Of a DNA stretch of 64,000 nt, positions 25,491 through 33,996 are shown piece after piece. This DNA is from Eikenella corrodens (GTDB taxonomy: Bacteria > Pseudomonadota > Gammaproteobacteria > Burkholderiales > Neisseriaceae), in NCBI RefSeq assembly GCF_003990355.1, contig NZ_CP034670.1:1240001-1304000 (forward strand). Direction: 5' to 3'. The stretch's first letter is position 1; each line of letters starts with the position of its first letter. Below the pieces are notes generated by a model. That model did no database searches and was not told the origin of the DNA. It was given only the letters and a program-made list of their open reading frames with translations. The position numbers and the translations under genes are program-made.

Positions 25491-26987
25491 TTAAGACGGG
25501 GTACGGCGGAAGCTCACGGCCTGCATGACGTGGCGCTGGTTTACGGTGTCGCTGCCGGCCAAGTCGGCCAGGGTGCGGGCGATGCGCAGGATGCGGTGGT
25601 AGCTGCGGGCGGAAAGCGAAAGTTTTTCCAGCACGGCGGAGAGGGCGGCTTTGGCTTCGGGCTCGATGGCGGCCAGCTCGTCCAGTTCGGTTACGTTGAG
25701 CAGGGCATTGCTTTTGCCTTGCCGCCGCTGTTGGCGCTCGCGCGCGGCCAGTACGCGTTCCCGCACGGCGGCGCTGGGTTCGCCGGGTGTGGCCTGGGTG
25801 AGCTCGGCGGCGGAGAGGGCGGGCACTTCGATAATCAAATCAATCCTGTCCAGCAGCGGGCCGGAAATTTTGCCGCGATAGCGGGCAATGCTTTCAGGTG
25901 TGCAGCGGCAGGGTTTGGCGGGGTGGCCGAGGTAGCCGCAAGGGCAGGGATTCATGGCGGCCACCAGTTGGAAGCGGGCGGGATAGGTGGCTTGGCGGCT
26001 GGCGCGGGAAATGTGGATAAGGCCGTTTTCCAGCGGTTCGCGCAGCATTTCCAGCACCTTGCGGTCGAACTCGGGCAATTCGTCGAGGAACAATACGCCG
26101 TTGTGCGCCAGGGAAATTTCTCCGGGCTTGGGATCGGAACCGCCGCCCACCATGGCAGCGGCGCTGGCGCTGTGGTGCGGCGAACGGAAGGGGCGGCGGC
26201 GGGAGAAGCTGTGCTGCTGGGGCAGCAGCGAGCGCAGCGCCCAGGTTTCGGTGATTTCGTCGTCGGAGAGCAGCGGCAGGATGCCGGGTAGGCGTTGCGC
26301 CAGCATGGATTTTCCAGTGCCGGGCGGGCCACTCATCAGAATGCTGTGGCCGCCGGCAGCGGCGATTTCAAGCGCGAGCCGCGCGGTGTGCTGGCCTTTT
26401 ACGTCTTGCAGGTCGGGATAGGGCGCTTCTTCGGCCGCTTCGGCACAGGCTTGGCAACGGGGCAGGGCGGCGATGCCGTTGAGGTGGGCGGCCACGGCCA
26501 CCAGGCTTTCGGCAGCCAATACCTCGGCGCGTTCAATCAGCGCGGCTTGCTCGGCGCTCTCTTGCGGCAAAATAAAACGGCGCTGCGCCTGCGTGCTCTG
26601 CCACACCATGGCCAGCGCGCCGCGCACCGGGCGCAGCAGGCCGGACAGAGCCAGCTCGCCGGCCAGCTCGTATTGCGCCAATTCTTCGGGCGAAATAGCG
26701 ATTTGGCCGGAGGCGGCGAGGATGCCCACGGCAATCGGCAGGTCGAAACGGCCGGATTCTTTGGGTAAATCTGCCGGGGCGAGGTTTACAGTGATTTTTT
26801 TGGCGGGGAAATCGAAGCCGCTTTGGATGATGGCGGCACGCACGCGGTCGCGGCTTTCTTTCACTTCAGTGTCGGGTAGGCCGACGATATTGAACGCGGG
26901 CAGGCCGTTGGCCAAGTGGGCTTCCACTTCCACCAAGGGCGCAGCCATGCCGCTGAGCGCCCGGCTGTATACCACCGCCAAACTCAT
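25491..26987 (-). CDS. comM: ComM/YifB family Mg-chelatase-like AAA+ ATPase
   Basis: 498 residues, the typical length. ComM is a hexameric helicase that promotes branch migration during integration of transforming DNA, which fits an organism rich in DUS. N-terminal Lon-like domain (SLAVVYSRALSGMAAPLVEV ... PAFNIVGLPDTEVKESRDRV), then Walker A SGPPGTGKSMLAQRL near residue 215, Walker B GVLFLDELPEFDRKVLE, sensor region PARFQLVAAMNPCPCGYLGH and the four-Cys cluster typical of the family, and a C-terminal helical domain ending RHVMQAVSFR. It follows ubiK by 10 bp. Confidence 0.93.
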   Translation of the reverse strand: MSLAVVYSRALSGMAAPLVEVEAHLANGLPAFNIVGLPDTEVKESRDRVRAAIIQSGFDFPAKKITVNLAPADLPKESGRFDLPIAVGILAASGQIAISPEELAQYELAGELALSGLLRPVRGALAMVWQSTQAQRRFILPQESAEQAALIERAEVLAAESLVAVAAHLNGIAALPRCQACAEAAEEAPYPDLQDVKGQHTARLALEIAAAGGHSILMSGPPGTGKSMLAQRLPGILPLLSDDEITETWALRSLLPQQHSFSRRRPFRSPHHSASAAAMVGGGSDPKPGEISLAHNGVLFLDELPEFDRKVLEMLREPLENGLIHISRASRQATYPARFQLVAAMNPCPCGYLGHPAKPCRCTPESIARYRGKISGPLLDRIDLIIEVPALSAAELTQATPGEPSAAVRERVLAARERQQRRQGKSNALLNVTELDELAAIEPEAKAALSAVLEKLSLSARSYHRILRIARTLADLAGSDTVNQRHVMQAVSFRRTPS

Positions 26988-26997
26988 GCCGCGCTTC

Positions 26998-27264
26998 CTA
27001 TTGCTGTTCGGAAGGGTTGGGCAGGGCGGCCGGAGCGGCGGCTTCCAGCTTGGCCAGGCGCGCTTCTAAAGCGGCCAGTTTTTCGCGGGTTTTGATGAGC
27101 ACCTGCTGTTGGATGTCGAACTCTTCGCGCGTTACCAAATCGAGCTTGCCGAATGTGCTGCCGAGCAGGGTTTTCACGTTTTTTTCCACGTCTTTCACCG
27201 GGCTTTCGGCAATGGCGCTGCCGATTTTTCCGGCGAGTTCGTCGAGGATTTGTTTGGCCAGCAT
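26998..27264 (-). CDS. ubiK: Ubiquinone biosynthesis accessory factor UbiK (BMFP family)
   Basis: 88 residues from the ATG at 27264 (a longer in-frame start at 27330 has no family support). It is a small coiled-coil protein that helps aerobic ubiquinone biosynthesis by binding UbiJ and lipids. MLAKQILDELAGKIGSAI at the start and the central coiled coil (REEFDIQQQVLIKTREKLAA) match YqiC/BMFP. The C-terminal Ala/Pro tail is typical. It is encoded just upstream of comM and very likely in one transcript, the usual order in Beta- and Gammaproteobacteria. Confidence 0.85.
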   Translation of the reverse strand: MLAKQILDELAGKIGSAIAESPVKDVEKNVKTLLGSTFGKLDLVTREEFDIQQQVLIKTREKLAALEARLAKLEAAAPAALPNPSEQQ

Positions 27265-27335
27265 GGGGTTTCCTTTATTTGTGAAGGGTTGGGATGGGCG
27301 CATTGTATAAGTGCGGGAATAGGGCGGCAAGCGGT

Positions 27336-27369
27336 AAAAGGCTACCTGAAAAATTTCAGGTAGCCTTTT
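27336..27369. terminator. DUS-pair terminator
   Basis: AAAAGGCTACCTGAAAAA and TTTCAGGTAGCCTTTTG, 10 bp after the DUF4149 gene stop; perfect stem with T-run. Confidence 0.7.
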
Positions 27370-27378
27370 GAGCCCGAT

Positions 27379-27834
27379 TTATTGCCACTCGAAACGCAGC
27401 AGGCGCATGATTAAAAACAGGCCGAGCAGGCTGACGAGCACATACAGGCTGCTGGACATGCTGTGCCAGAAAGACAACTCGCCGCCGAGCAGGTTGGAGA
27501 GCCAATGCGTCTGCCCGCCGCGCAGGGCGCGGATAAGCGGCACCAGCACAAATTGCGAGACGGCCAGCAGCAGCCAGGTAAGGGCGACGGTACGCGAGCT
27601 GAGCTTGCTGCGTTGGCCGTAGCTGCGCTGCTGCGCCGAGAGGCCGGCCAAATAAAGGATGGCCCACACAAACAGCCCGATGTAGTTCACCGCGCTGAAT
27701 AATGTACCGGCCAGGCTGCCGGCCTGCTCTTTGGGCAGAGATTGGAACAATAGCGGCGCCGCGCCGTAGCCGGCCAAAAGATACGCACCGAACCACGCCG
27801 CCGCCAGCAGTGCCAATACTCGGTTTGCAAACAT
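27379..27834 (-). CDS. DUF4149 membrane protein
   Basis: 151 residues with four hydrophobic helices (about 6-25, 43-63, 82-101, 125-146). The DUF4149 pattern is visible: GAYLLAGYGAAPLLFQSLPK near the start and AGTLFSAVNYIGLF. Function unknown; the family is found in the inner membrane of many Proteobacteria. It is divergent from ttcA, 149 bp away, and ends at a DUS terminator. Confidence 0.75.
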   Translation of the reverse strand: MFANRVLALLAAAWFGAYLLAGYGAAPLLFQSLPKEQAGSLAGTLFSAVNYIGLFVWAILYLAGLSAQQRSYGQRSKLSSRTVALTWLLLAVSQFVLVPLIRALRGGQTHWLSNLLGGELSFWHSMSSSLYVLVSLLGLFLIMRLLRFEWQ

Positions 27835-27983
27835 TCGTTTCCTTTCCCTGCTTTTTATTTAAAACGAAACGCAGTGTACCGTATTCTTTGCATACTTTCA
27901 GCTGCCGGGCCGATACTTTACCTGCTATAAAATCCGCCTACATTGCGTTACAATCCCGCACTTTATGTTGCCGACACACCATT

Positions 27984-28937
27984 ATGTCCAATAAACCAAA
28001 ACACGAACACGAAGCCAACAAACTGCACAAACGCCTGCGCCACGCCGTGGGTCAAGCGATTAACGATTTCAATATGATTGAAGAGGGCGACAAAATCATG
28101 GTCTGCCTCTCCGGCGGCAAAGACAGCTATGCCCTCTTAGACATCCTGCGCCACCTGCAAGCCTCCGCGCCGATCAATTTCGAGCTGGTGGCAGTAAACC
28201 TCGACCAAAAACAGCCCGGCTTTCCCGAGCACGTGTTGCCGGAATACCTGACTTCTATCGGCGTGCCGTTCAAAATTGTGGAAGAAGACACCTATTCCAC
28301 CGTGAAGCGCGTGCTCGATGAAGGCAAAACCACCTGCTCGCTGTGCAGCCGCCTGCGGCGCGGCATCCTCTACCGCACGGCCAAAGAGCTGGGCTGCACC
28401 AAAATCGCGCTCGGCCACCACCGCGACGACATCCTCGCCACCCTGTTTTTAAATATGTTCTACGGCGGCAAACTCAAAGCCATGCCGCCCAAGCTGGTGA
28501 GCGACAACGGCGAGCACATCGTCATCCGCCCGCTGGCCTATGTGAAAGAAAAGGATTTGATCAAATACGCCGAAATCAAGCAATTCCCCATTATTCCCTG
28601 CAATCTGTGCGGCTCGCAGCCCAATCTGCAGCGGCAGGTGGTGGGCGAAATGCTGAAAGACTGGGACAAACGCTTCCCCGGCCGTATTGAAAGCATGTTT
28701 TCCGCGTTGCAAAACGTGGTGCCCTCGCACTTGGCCGATACCGAACTGTTTGATTTTGCCGGTTTGCAACGCGGTCAGACCCTGAAACACGGCGGCGATT
28801 TGGCCTTCGACAGCGAAACCGTTTCCTTTAACGTCCCGCGCGACGACGAAGACGAAGGGCTACCTGAAAAACCCGCACGCAAAGTGATTAATATTTTGGG
28901 CAGCAAGCCGAAAGCCGGAGGCTGCAGTGCGGGATAA
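27984..28937 (+). CDS. ttcA: tRNA 2-thiocytidine synthetase TtcA
   Basis: 317 residues from the ATG at 27984 (the frame is open upstream to 27702 without support). It thiolates C32 of some tRNAs using ATP and an iron-sulfur cluster. PP-loop SGGKDS is at 43-48, cluster-binding CSLCSRLRRG near 118-121, and a further CNLCGSQPNLQRQ near 205. GHHRDDILATLFLNMFYGGK is typical of TtcA. A DUS is embedded in the coding sequence near the end, read as LPEK. The next gene starts inside its last 11 bases. Confidence 0.94.
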   Translation: MSNKPKHEHEANKLHKRLRHAVGQAINDFNMIEEGDKIMVCLSGGKDSYALLDILRHLQASAPINFELVAVNLDQKQPGFPEHVLPEYLTSIGVPFKIVEEDTYSTVKRVLDEGKTTCSLCSRLRRGILYRTAKELGCTKIALGHHRDDILATLFLNMFYGGKLKAMPPKLVSDNGEHIVIRPLAYVKEKDLIKYAEIKQFPIIPCNLCGSQPNLQRQVVGEMLKDWDKRFPGRIESMFSALQNVVPSHLADTELFDFAGLQRGQTLKHGGDLAFDSETVSFNVPRDDEDEGLPEKPARKVINILGSKPKAGGCSAG

Positions 28938-29610
28938 ATTCATTTCACTCTTACAGTTTATTCCCCTGCTGATGCTGACGCAGGTGCTGCCGACATTGGC
29001 CTGGCTGCTCGGCGGCCTGGGCAGGAGCATGGCTGCCCAAATTGTGGCCGCACTGCTGTTTACGGTTGCTGCCGTGGCCATGTGCGGGCTATACCTGCAG
29101 CTCTACCTTAAGCAGGCAGACGGTTATTTCCATAATTGGAAAAGCCGGTTTTCCGGCAAAAAACTGCTGTGGGCGGCAGGCTATATTGCGCTGATGCTGG
29201 CCATCAACCCGCTCTACGAAATGCTGATGGCCGCGCTGGGCGTAGAAAGCAGCGTGGACAACCTGCAAAACCAGCTCATCATTATGGAAATGCTGCAACG
29301 CGCCCCACTGACAATGGCGGCCTATATCGTGCTGTTTGCGCCGGTTTTGGAAGAGCTGCTGCTGCGCGGCATTTTTTTCCAAAGCTTCGGCGGCATAGCA
29401 AACCGCGGCAAACGCTGGCTGCTGCTGGTGCTGTCTGCCTTCATCTTCGGCAGCCTGCACAGCCTGCCGGTGCACTACGATTTCCTGCTGTATTTCGCCA
29501 TGGGCCTGGTGCTCGGCGCGGCCTATCTGCACACCAAAGATTTGAAATACCCGATTTTGATTCACATGGTAAACAACGCATTGGGCTTGGCCGGGATGTT
29601 GTTTGAGTGA
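28927..29610 (+). CDS. CPBP family intramembrane metalloprotease
   Basis: 227 residues; GTG start at 28927 overlaps the end of ttcA by 11 bp. Six or seven hydrophobic segments. The protease motifs are clear: EELLLRG (the EExxxR motif) in APVLEELLLRGIFFQ, FGSLHSLPVHYD with the first metal His, and HMVNNALG with the second. CPBP/Abi proteases cut substrates within the membrane; in bacteria they are linked with bacteriocin self-immunity or other membrane processing. Its substrate here is unknown. A mixed sim/eik DUS stem follows directly. Confidence 0.85.
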   Translation: MRDKFISLLQFIPLLMLTQVLPTLAWLLGGLGRSMAAQIVAALLFTVAAVAMCGLYLQLYLKQADGYFHNWKSRFSGKKLLWAAGYIALMLAINPLYEMLMAALGVESSVDNLQNQLIIMEMLQRAPLTMAAYIVLFAPVLEELLLRGIFFQSFGGIANRGKRWLLLVLSAFIFGSLHSLPVHYDFLLYFAMGLVLGAAYLHTKDLKYPILIHMVNNALGLAGMLFE

Positions 29611-29617
29611 GAATGGG

Positions 29618-29660
29618 AAAGGCTGCCTGAAAACAGTAGATTGATTTTCAGGTAGCCTGA
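29618..29660 (+). terminator. Mixed simDUS/eikDUS stem
   Basis: AAAGGCTGCCTGAAAA and TTTTCAGGTAGCCT with a loop of about 14 bases, 8 bp after the CPBP protease stop. Confidence 0.6.
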
Positions 29661-29740
29661 TGGAGAGATGGCAGAGCCGACAGGCGAATGGGTGAAACGT
29701 AACGGCAAACAAGGATGCCGCCGCCGTATGCACGAAAAAA

Positions 29741-29773
29741 TAGAGGCTACCTGAAAGTTTCAGGTAGCCTCTA
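29741..29773. repeat. DUS palindrome
   Basis: TAGAGGCTACCTGAAAG and its mirror TTTCAGGTAGCCTCTA; no gene stop nearby. It abuts a decayed CREE. Confidence 0.6.
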
Positions 29774-29775
29774 TT

Positions 29776-29878
29776 ATTGCGGATGAACAAAAAACGCTAT
29801 AGCGTTGGTTCGCCTTGCCGTTACCGGCTGTACTGCTACGCCCCGTCGCCTTGCTCCATCTTTTGTTAAACCGCTATA
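29776..29878 (+). repeat. Diverged CREE-like copy
   Basis: Same order of blocks as a CREE but much changed: GATGAACAAAAAACG, GCGTTGGTTCGCCTTGCCGT, GGCTGTACTGCTACGCCCC, CTTTTGTTAAACCGCTATA. Directly followed by an intact copy. Confidence 0.55.
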
Positions 29879-29983
29879 TATAGTGAATTAACAAAAACCA
29901 GTACGGTGTTGGCTCGCCTTGCCGTAACAGTGTGTACTGTCTGCGGCTTGCCGCCTTGTCCTGATTTTTGTTAATCCACTATA
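29879..29983 (+). repeat. Correia-type element (CREE), short form
   Basis: 105 bp, ends TATAGTGAATTAAC and GTTAATCCACTATA. It is immediately adjacent to the diverged copy and 20 bp from the hemH stop. Confidence 0.87.
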
Positions 29984-30002
29984 TTTTCAGGTAGCCTCAC
30001 CA

Positions 30003-31016
30003 CTACACCCAGCCGCCCAGGTTTTCCTGTGCGATATCGGCCAGGGCGGCGATGAAGGCGGGGTTGTCGTTGAGGCAGGGGATGAAGCGGAAGGTTTGGC
30101 CGCCGGCTTCGTGGAATTGTTCTCGGCCTTGGATGGCGATCTCTTCCAGGGTTTCCAGGCAGTCGCTCACGAAGCCGGGGCAGAACACGTCGAGCTCGCG
30201 GATGTTGTGTTTGGCGGGCAGTTCGGTGAGCAGCTCGGATGTGGCCGGGCCTATCCAGCGGGCGCGGCCGAAGCGGCTTTGGAAGCTGATATACCATTCT
30301 TGGGCGGAGAGTTGCAGGGCTTCGGCCAGCAGTTGGGCGCTGGCTCGGCATTCGATTTCATAGGGGTCGCCCTGCTGCACGGCGGTTTCAGGGATGCCGT
30401 GGAAGCTGAACAGGATGCGCTGGCCGCGGCCATGCTGCTGCCAGTAGGCGCGGATATGCGCGGCCATGGCTTGGATGTAGTCGGGATGGTTGTAGAAACG
30501 GCTGATGGTGCGCAGGCTGATTTGGTTGCGCTGTTTGAGCAGTTCGTTCAACACCTTATCCAGCGCGGCACCGCTGCTGCTGGCGGCATATTGCGGATAG
30601 AGTGGGATGGCGAGCAGGCGGTCTACGCCTTGGGCTTTCATGGCGGCGATAGCGTCGGCCACGGCCGGCGCGCCGTAGGACATGGCATGCCCCACCAACA
30701 CTTGCGGCAGCTCAGCTTGCAGGGCGGCGGCCTGTTTGGCGGTGAATACGGCCAAGGGCGAACCTTCGTGTTGCCAAATTTGGCGGTAGCCGTGTGCGCT
30801 TTTTTTAGCGCGGAAGGGCAGGATGATGCCGCGCAGCAAGGGCTGCCACAACAGGCGCGGCAGCTCGACCACGCGCTGGTCGGACAAAAATTCGCGCAGA
30901 TAGGGGCGCACGGCTTCGGGCGTGGGCGCGGCCGGTGTGCCGAGGTTGATGAGCAGAATACCGACTCTGGCTTGCTGATGCGCACCGTGCGGCGGCTCGG
31001 GTTGGAAGTGGGGCAT
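30003..31016 (-). CDS. hemH: Ferrochelatase HemH
   Basis: 337 residues. Inserts ferrous iron into protoporphyrin IX, the last step of heme synthesis, on the cytoplasmic face of the membrane. GILLINLGTPAAPTPEAVRP, YLREFLSDQRVVELPR, VLVGHAMSYGAPAVAD, PLYPQYAASSSGAAL and the catalytic-His motif ILFSFHGIPE, followed by SFQSRFGRARWIGPAT and DVFCPGFVSDCLETLEEI, are all classical. It stands between ftsK (same strand, upstream) and a CREE. The system II cytochrome assembly pair earlier in the window uses the same product, but the genes are not linked. Confidence 0.95.
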   Translation of the reverse strand: MPHFQPEPPHGAHQQARVGILLINLGTPAAPTPEAVRPYLREFLSDQRVVELPRLLWQPLLRGIILPFRAKKSAHGYRQIWQHEGSPLAVFTAKQAAALQAELPQVLVGHAMSYGAPAVADAIAAMKAQGVDRLLAIPLYPQYAASSSGAALDKVLNELLKQRNQISLRTISRFYNHPDYIQAMAAHIRAYWQQHGRGQRILFSFHGIPETAVQQGDPYEIECRASAQLLAEALQLSAQEWYISFQSRFGRARWIGPATSELLTELPAKHNIRELDVFCPGFVSDCLETLEEIAIQGREQFHEAGGQTFRFIPCLNDNPAFIAALADIAQENLGGWV

Positions 31017-31042
31017 GGGGGTTCCTTGTGTGTGTTTTTATT

Positions 31043-31083
31043 GGGGCTACCTGAAAGAGCTGAATGGGTTTTCAGGTAGCCTT
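31043..31083. terminator. Inverted DUS pair between ftsK and hemH
   Basis: GGGGCTACCTGAAAG and TTTTCAGGTAGCCTTTC; another DUS at 31099-31112 follows. Likely ends the ftsK transcript. Confidence 0.5.
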
Positions 31084-31119
31084 TCGTTTGCCGATAGAAG
31101 GCTACCTGAAAAATACCGT

Positions 31120-33528
31120 CTACAAATCATCCTTCCTGGCCAATATCTTGCGCGCCCCGCTTACGTCGGCGGGGGAGACGATGCCAGCGTCTTCCAAGGC
31201 CTGCATCAGGTTGGCGGCGCGGTTGTAGCCGATGCGCAGTTGGCGTTGCAGCGAGGAGATGGAGGTTTTGCGGCTTTCCAGAATAAAGGCCACGGCCTGG
31301 TCGAACAATTCGTCGCTGCCGGCATTGGGGTTGACGGCGTTTACGGTTTCCTGCGCGGCTTCGCCGGAGAGCAGGCCTTCGATGTAGTTGGCGCCCTGTT
31401 GGCGTTTGGCAAAGGAGGCCACTTCGTGCACTTCGTGGTCGCTCACAAACGCGCCTTGCAGGCGCACGGGCTCGGCGCTGCCGGGCTGGAGGAAGAGGAG
31501 GTCACCATATTTGAGCAGGTCTTCCGCGCCCATTTGGTCGAGGATGGTGCGGCTGTCGATGCGGCTTTGCACGGTGAAGGCCATGCGGGTGGGGATGTTG
31601 GCCTTAATCAGGCCGGTTACCACGTCCACGCTGGGGCGCTGGGTGGCCACAATCAGGTGCATACCGGCAGCGCGGGCTTTTTGCGCCAGGCGGGCGATTT
31701 GTGTTTCCACCGCCTTTTTCTCGGTCATCATCAAATCGGCCAATTCATCAATCACAATCACGATATACGGCAGCTTTTGCAGCGGCTCGGGCTCGTCGGG
31801 ATTGGGGCTGAAGGGGTTGGGCAAGGGCTTGCCGGAAGCAGCGGCTTCGGCCACTTTTTGGTTGAAGCCGGCCAGGTTGCGCACGCCGGCATGGGCGAGC
31901 AGGCGGTAGCGTTTTTCCATTTCGGCCACGCACCAATTTAGCGCCTGCCCGGCCTCGCGCATATCGGTTACCACCGGGCAGAGCAGGTGCGGAATGCCTT
32001 CATACACGGAAAGCTCCAGCATTTTCGGGTCGATCATGATAAAGCGCACTTCGTCCGGCGCGGCCTTATACAGTATCGACATAATCATGGCGTTCACGCC
32101 CACCGATTTGCCCGAGCCGGTCATGCCGCCCACCAGAAGGTGCGGCATTTTGCCCAAATCGGCCACCACCGGCTGCCCGGCAATATCTTTGCCCAAAGCC
32201 ACGGTGAGCTTGGACGGCGCGGCGGCAAACACCGGCGAGGACAGGATTTCGCGTAGCAGCACTTCCTGCCGCTTCTCGTTCGGCACCTCGATGCCCATGG
32301 TGCTCTTGCCTGAGATGGTTTCCACCACACGCACCGACTGCATGGAAAGTGAACGCGCCAAATCTTTGGCCAGATTGGTAATCTGGCTGCCTTTCACGCC
32401 CTGCGCCGGCTCGATTTCAAAACGCGTAATCACCGGCCCGGCGGTGGCGCTCACCACGGTTACCTGAATGCCGAATTCGGCCAGTTTGGCCTCGATGCGT
32501 TCGGCCATGTGCTGCAGGGCTTCGGGATTGATTTCCGGCGTGTGTTCCTGCGGGCGCGTGAGCAAATCCAATTCCGGCAGCAGATATTCGCCGTCTTCGG
32601 CCTGCCGTTTCGCATCGAACAAATCTTTTTGCCGCTCGGGCGCGGGTTTTTGTTTTTCAGGTAGCCCTTGGCCGGCAGGCTGGTTAATCTGCACCGCCAC
32701 CGGCTTGCGGTTACTGCTGGCACCTTCCACCGTTGCCACTTCTTCGGCGGTGATGGTTTTCGCCGTGCACACCATACGGCGGGCAAACTTCGCGTTTGGG
32801 ATATCGCGTACAAACTGGTGCGGCTGGCGGATCAGGCGATACCACAGCCATTCCAGCTGCGCCCCCGCCTTTTCCAGCAACGTGAGCCACGACACCTGCA
32901 ACAGCAGCGAGAGCCCCGCCACAATCAGCACCACCTGCACCAAAAGGCTACCTGAAACCCCCAGCAGCCGCGTAAAGCCGCTGCCGAACGATTGGCCGAT
33001 TAAGCCGCCCGCACCCATCGGCAGGCTGTCGTGCAACTCTGCCGACCAGGCCGCCGCTTCCAAAAGCGGGCTGCCAAACAGCAGCAGCGCCGCCCCGCCC
33101 AAGCCCATGCCCAAGTGATACGGTTTCTCGCTGCTCTGTTTCACGCTGCGGAAATTGCGGTAGAGCCACACTGCCGCCGCCAGCAGCAGCCACCACACCG
33201 ACAGCCCGAACAGATAATAGGCCACATCGGCCGTGTATGCGCCCACAAGGCCGGCCAGATTGTGCGGCTCATTATCGGTGGGGATGCTGCGCGACCAAGC
33301 CGGGTCGTCCATGGTGAAGCTCGCCAGCGCCAAAGCCAGGCACACGGAAAACAGCAGCACTAGCAACCACAGCATGTCGGCCAAAAGCGAAATAGATTGC
33401 GAAGCCGCCGCAGCCGCTGAAGGCACGGCCGCCCGGCGCGAAGCCTTGGCAGGCGGATTGTGCCGATTTGGCTTCGGTTTGGCAGGTTTGCTCGATTTGC
33501 TTGCTTTGCGGGAAGGTTTATTGCTCAT
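31120..33528 (-). CDS. ftsK: DNA translocase FtsK
   Basis: 802 residues from the ATG at 33528 (MSNKPSRKASKSSKPAKP); the frame is open to 33612 but that part contains a DUS. FtsK clears the chromosome terminus from the septum and activates XerCD. The basic N terminus leads to four membrane helices (within residues 45-195), a short linker, then the motor: Walker A GGMTGSGKSVGVNAM near 470, Walker B in YIVIVIDELADLMM, DLARSLSMQSVRVVETI, and the C-terminal winged-helix gamma domain (FDQAVAFILESRKTSISSLQ ... IGYNRAANLMQALEDAGIVS) that reads KOPS-type sequences. The linker is short compared with the E. coli protein. Confidence 0.95.
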   Translation of the reverse strand: MSNKPSRKASKSSKPAKPKPNRHNPPAKASRRAAVPSAAAAASQSISLLADMLWLLVLLFSVCLALALASFTMDDPAWSRSIPTDNEPHNLAGLVGAYTADVAYYLFGLSVWWLLLAAAVWLYRNFRSVKQSSEKPYHLGMGLGGAALLLFGSPLLEAAAWSAELHDSLPMGAGGLIGQSFGSGFTRLLGVSGSLLVQVVLIVAGLSLLLQVSWLTLLEKAGAQLEWLWYRLIRQPHQFVRDIPNAKFARRMVCTAKTITAEEVATVEGASSNRKPVAVQINQPAGQGLPEKQKPAPERQKDLFDAKRQAEDGEYLLPELDLLTRPQEHTPEINPEALQHMAERIEAKLAEFGIQVTVVSATAGPVITRFEIEPAQGVKGSQITNLAKDLARSLSMQSVRVVETISGKSTMGIEVPNEKRQEVLLREILSSPVFAAAPSKLTVALGKDIAGQPVVADLGKMPHLLVGGMTGSGKSVGVNAMIMSILYKAAPDEVRFIMIDPKMLELSVYEGIPHLLCPVVTDMREAGQALNWCVAEMEKRYRLLAHAGVRNLAGFNQKVAEAAASGKPLPNPFSPNPDEPEPLQKLPYIVIVIDELADLMMTEKKAVETQIARLAQKARAAGMHLIVATQRPSVDVVTGLIKANIPTRMAFTVQSRIDSRTILDQMGAEDLLKYGDLLFLQPGSAEPVRLQGAFVSDHEVHEVASFAKRQQGANYIEGLLSGEAAQETVNAVNPNAGSDELFDQAVAFILESRKTSISSLQRQLRIGYNRAANLMQALEDAGIVSPADVSGARKILARKDDL

Positions 33529-33658
33529 ATTAACGATGGGGCTACCTGAAAACCTCGGCTGGGGAAAGCCGGATAGGGCAGGCCGCCGGAATAACGATAC
33601 AAAACGCCGCATTATAGCAGTATTGCCCTGCTGCTTGCGTACAGCCGAAGGAAGGGGC

Positions 33659-33691
33659 GAAAGGCTGCCTGAAAATTTCAGGTAGCCTTTT
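33659..33691. repeat. Mixed simDUS/eikDUS palindrome
   Basis: GAAAGGCTGCCTGAAAAT and TTTCAGGTAGCCTTTTG, upstream of ftsK. The rest of 33529-33996 holds one CREE, two tandem DUS at 33887-33914 and no gene. Confidence 0.6.
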
Positions 33692-33715
33692 GGGTGCTTC
33701 GCCGTATAGGCGAAC

Positions 33716-33819
33716 TATAGTGAATTAACAAAAACCAGTACAGCGTTGTCTCGCCTTGCCGTAACGTGTGTACTGTCTGCGGCTCGCCGCCTTGTCCTGA
33801 TTTTTGTTAATCCACTATA
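33716..33819 (+). repeat. Correia-type element (CREE), short form
   Basis: 104 bp, ends TATAGTGAATTAAC and GTTAATCCACTATA, between ftsK and ccoI promoters. Confidence 0.87.
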
Positions 33820-33957
33820 AAGTCGGCCAGTAGGCTGATATTTGTATCTGACAAAACCGTTTTCAGCTAGCCTTTTCGGCATGGCAGGCTACCTGAAACA
33901 GGCTACCTGAAAGTTTCATTTTGCCGAAACCCCGCTGCACCAGACTTTCAGGTAGCC

Positions 33958-33963
33958 TATAAT
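33958..33963 (+). promoter_or_regulatory. Possible -10 box created at a DUS edge
   Basis: TTTCAGGTAGCCTATAATCC: the DUS runs into a perfect TATAAT 33 bp before the ccoI ATG. The -35 region (about 33935) is a poor match, so this is suggestive only. Confidence 0.35.
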
Positions 33964-33996
33964 CCGCGCCGTTCCCGCTTCTTAAACACAACCATC

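Noticed and set aside
27702..27983. N-terminal extension of ttcA
   Set aside because: Open frame but no conservation expected, and the ATG at 27984 gives the normal TtcA start.
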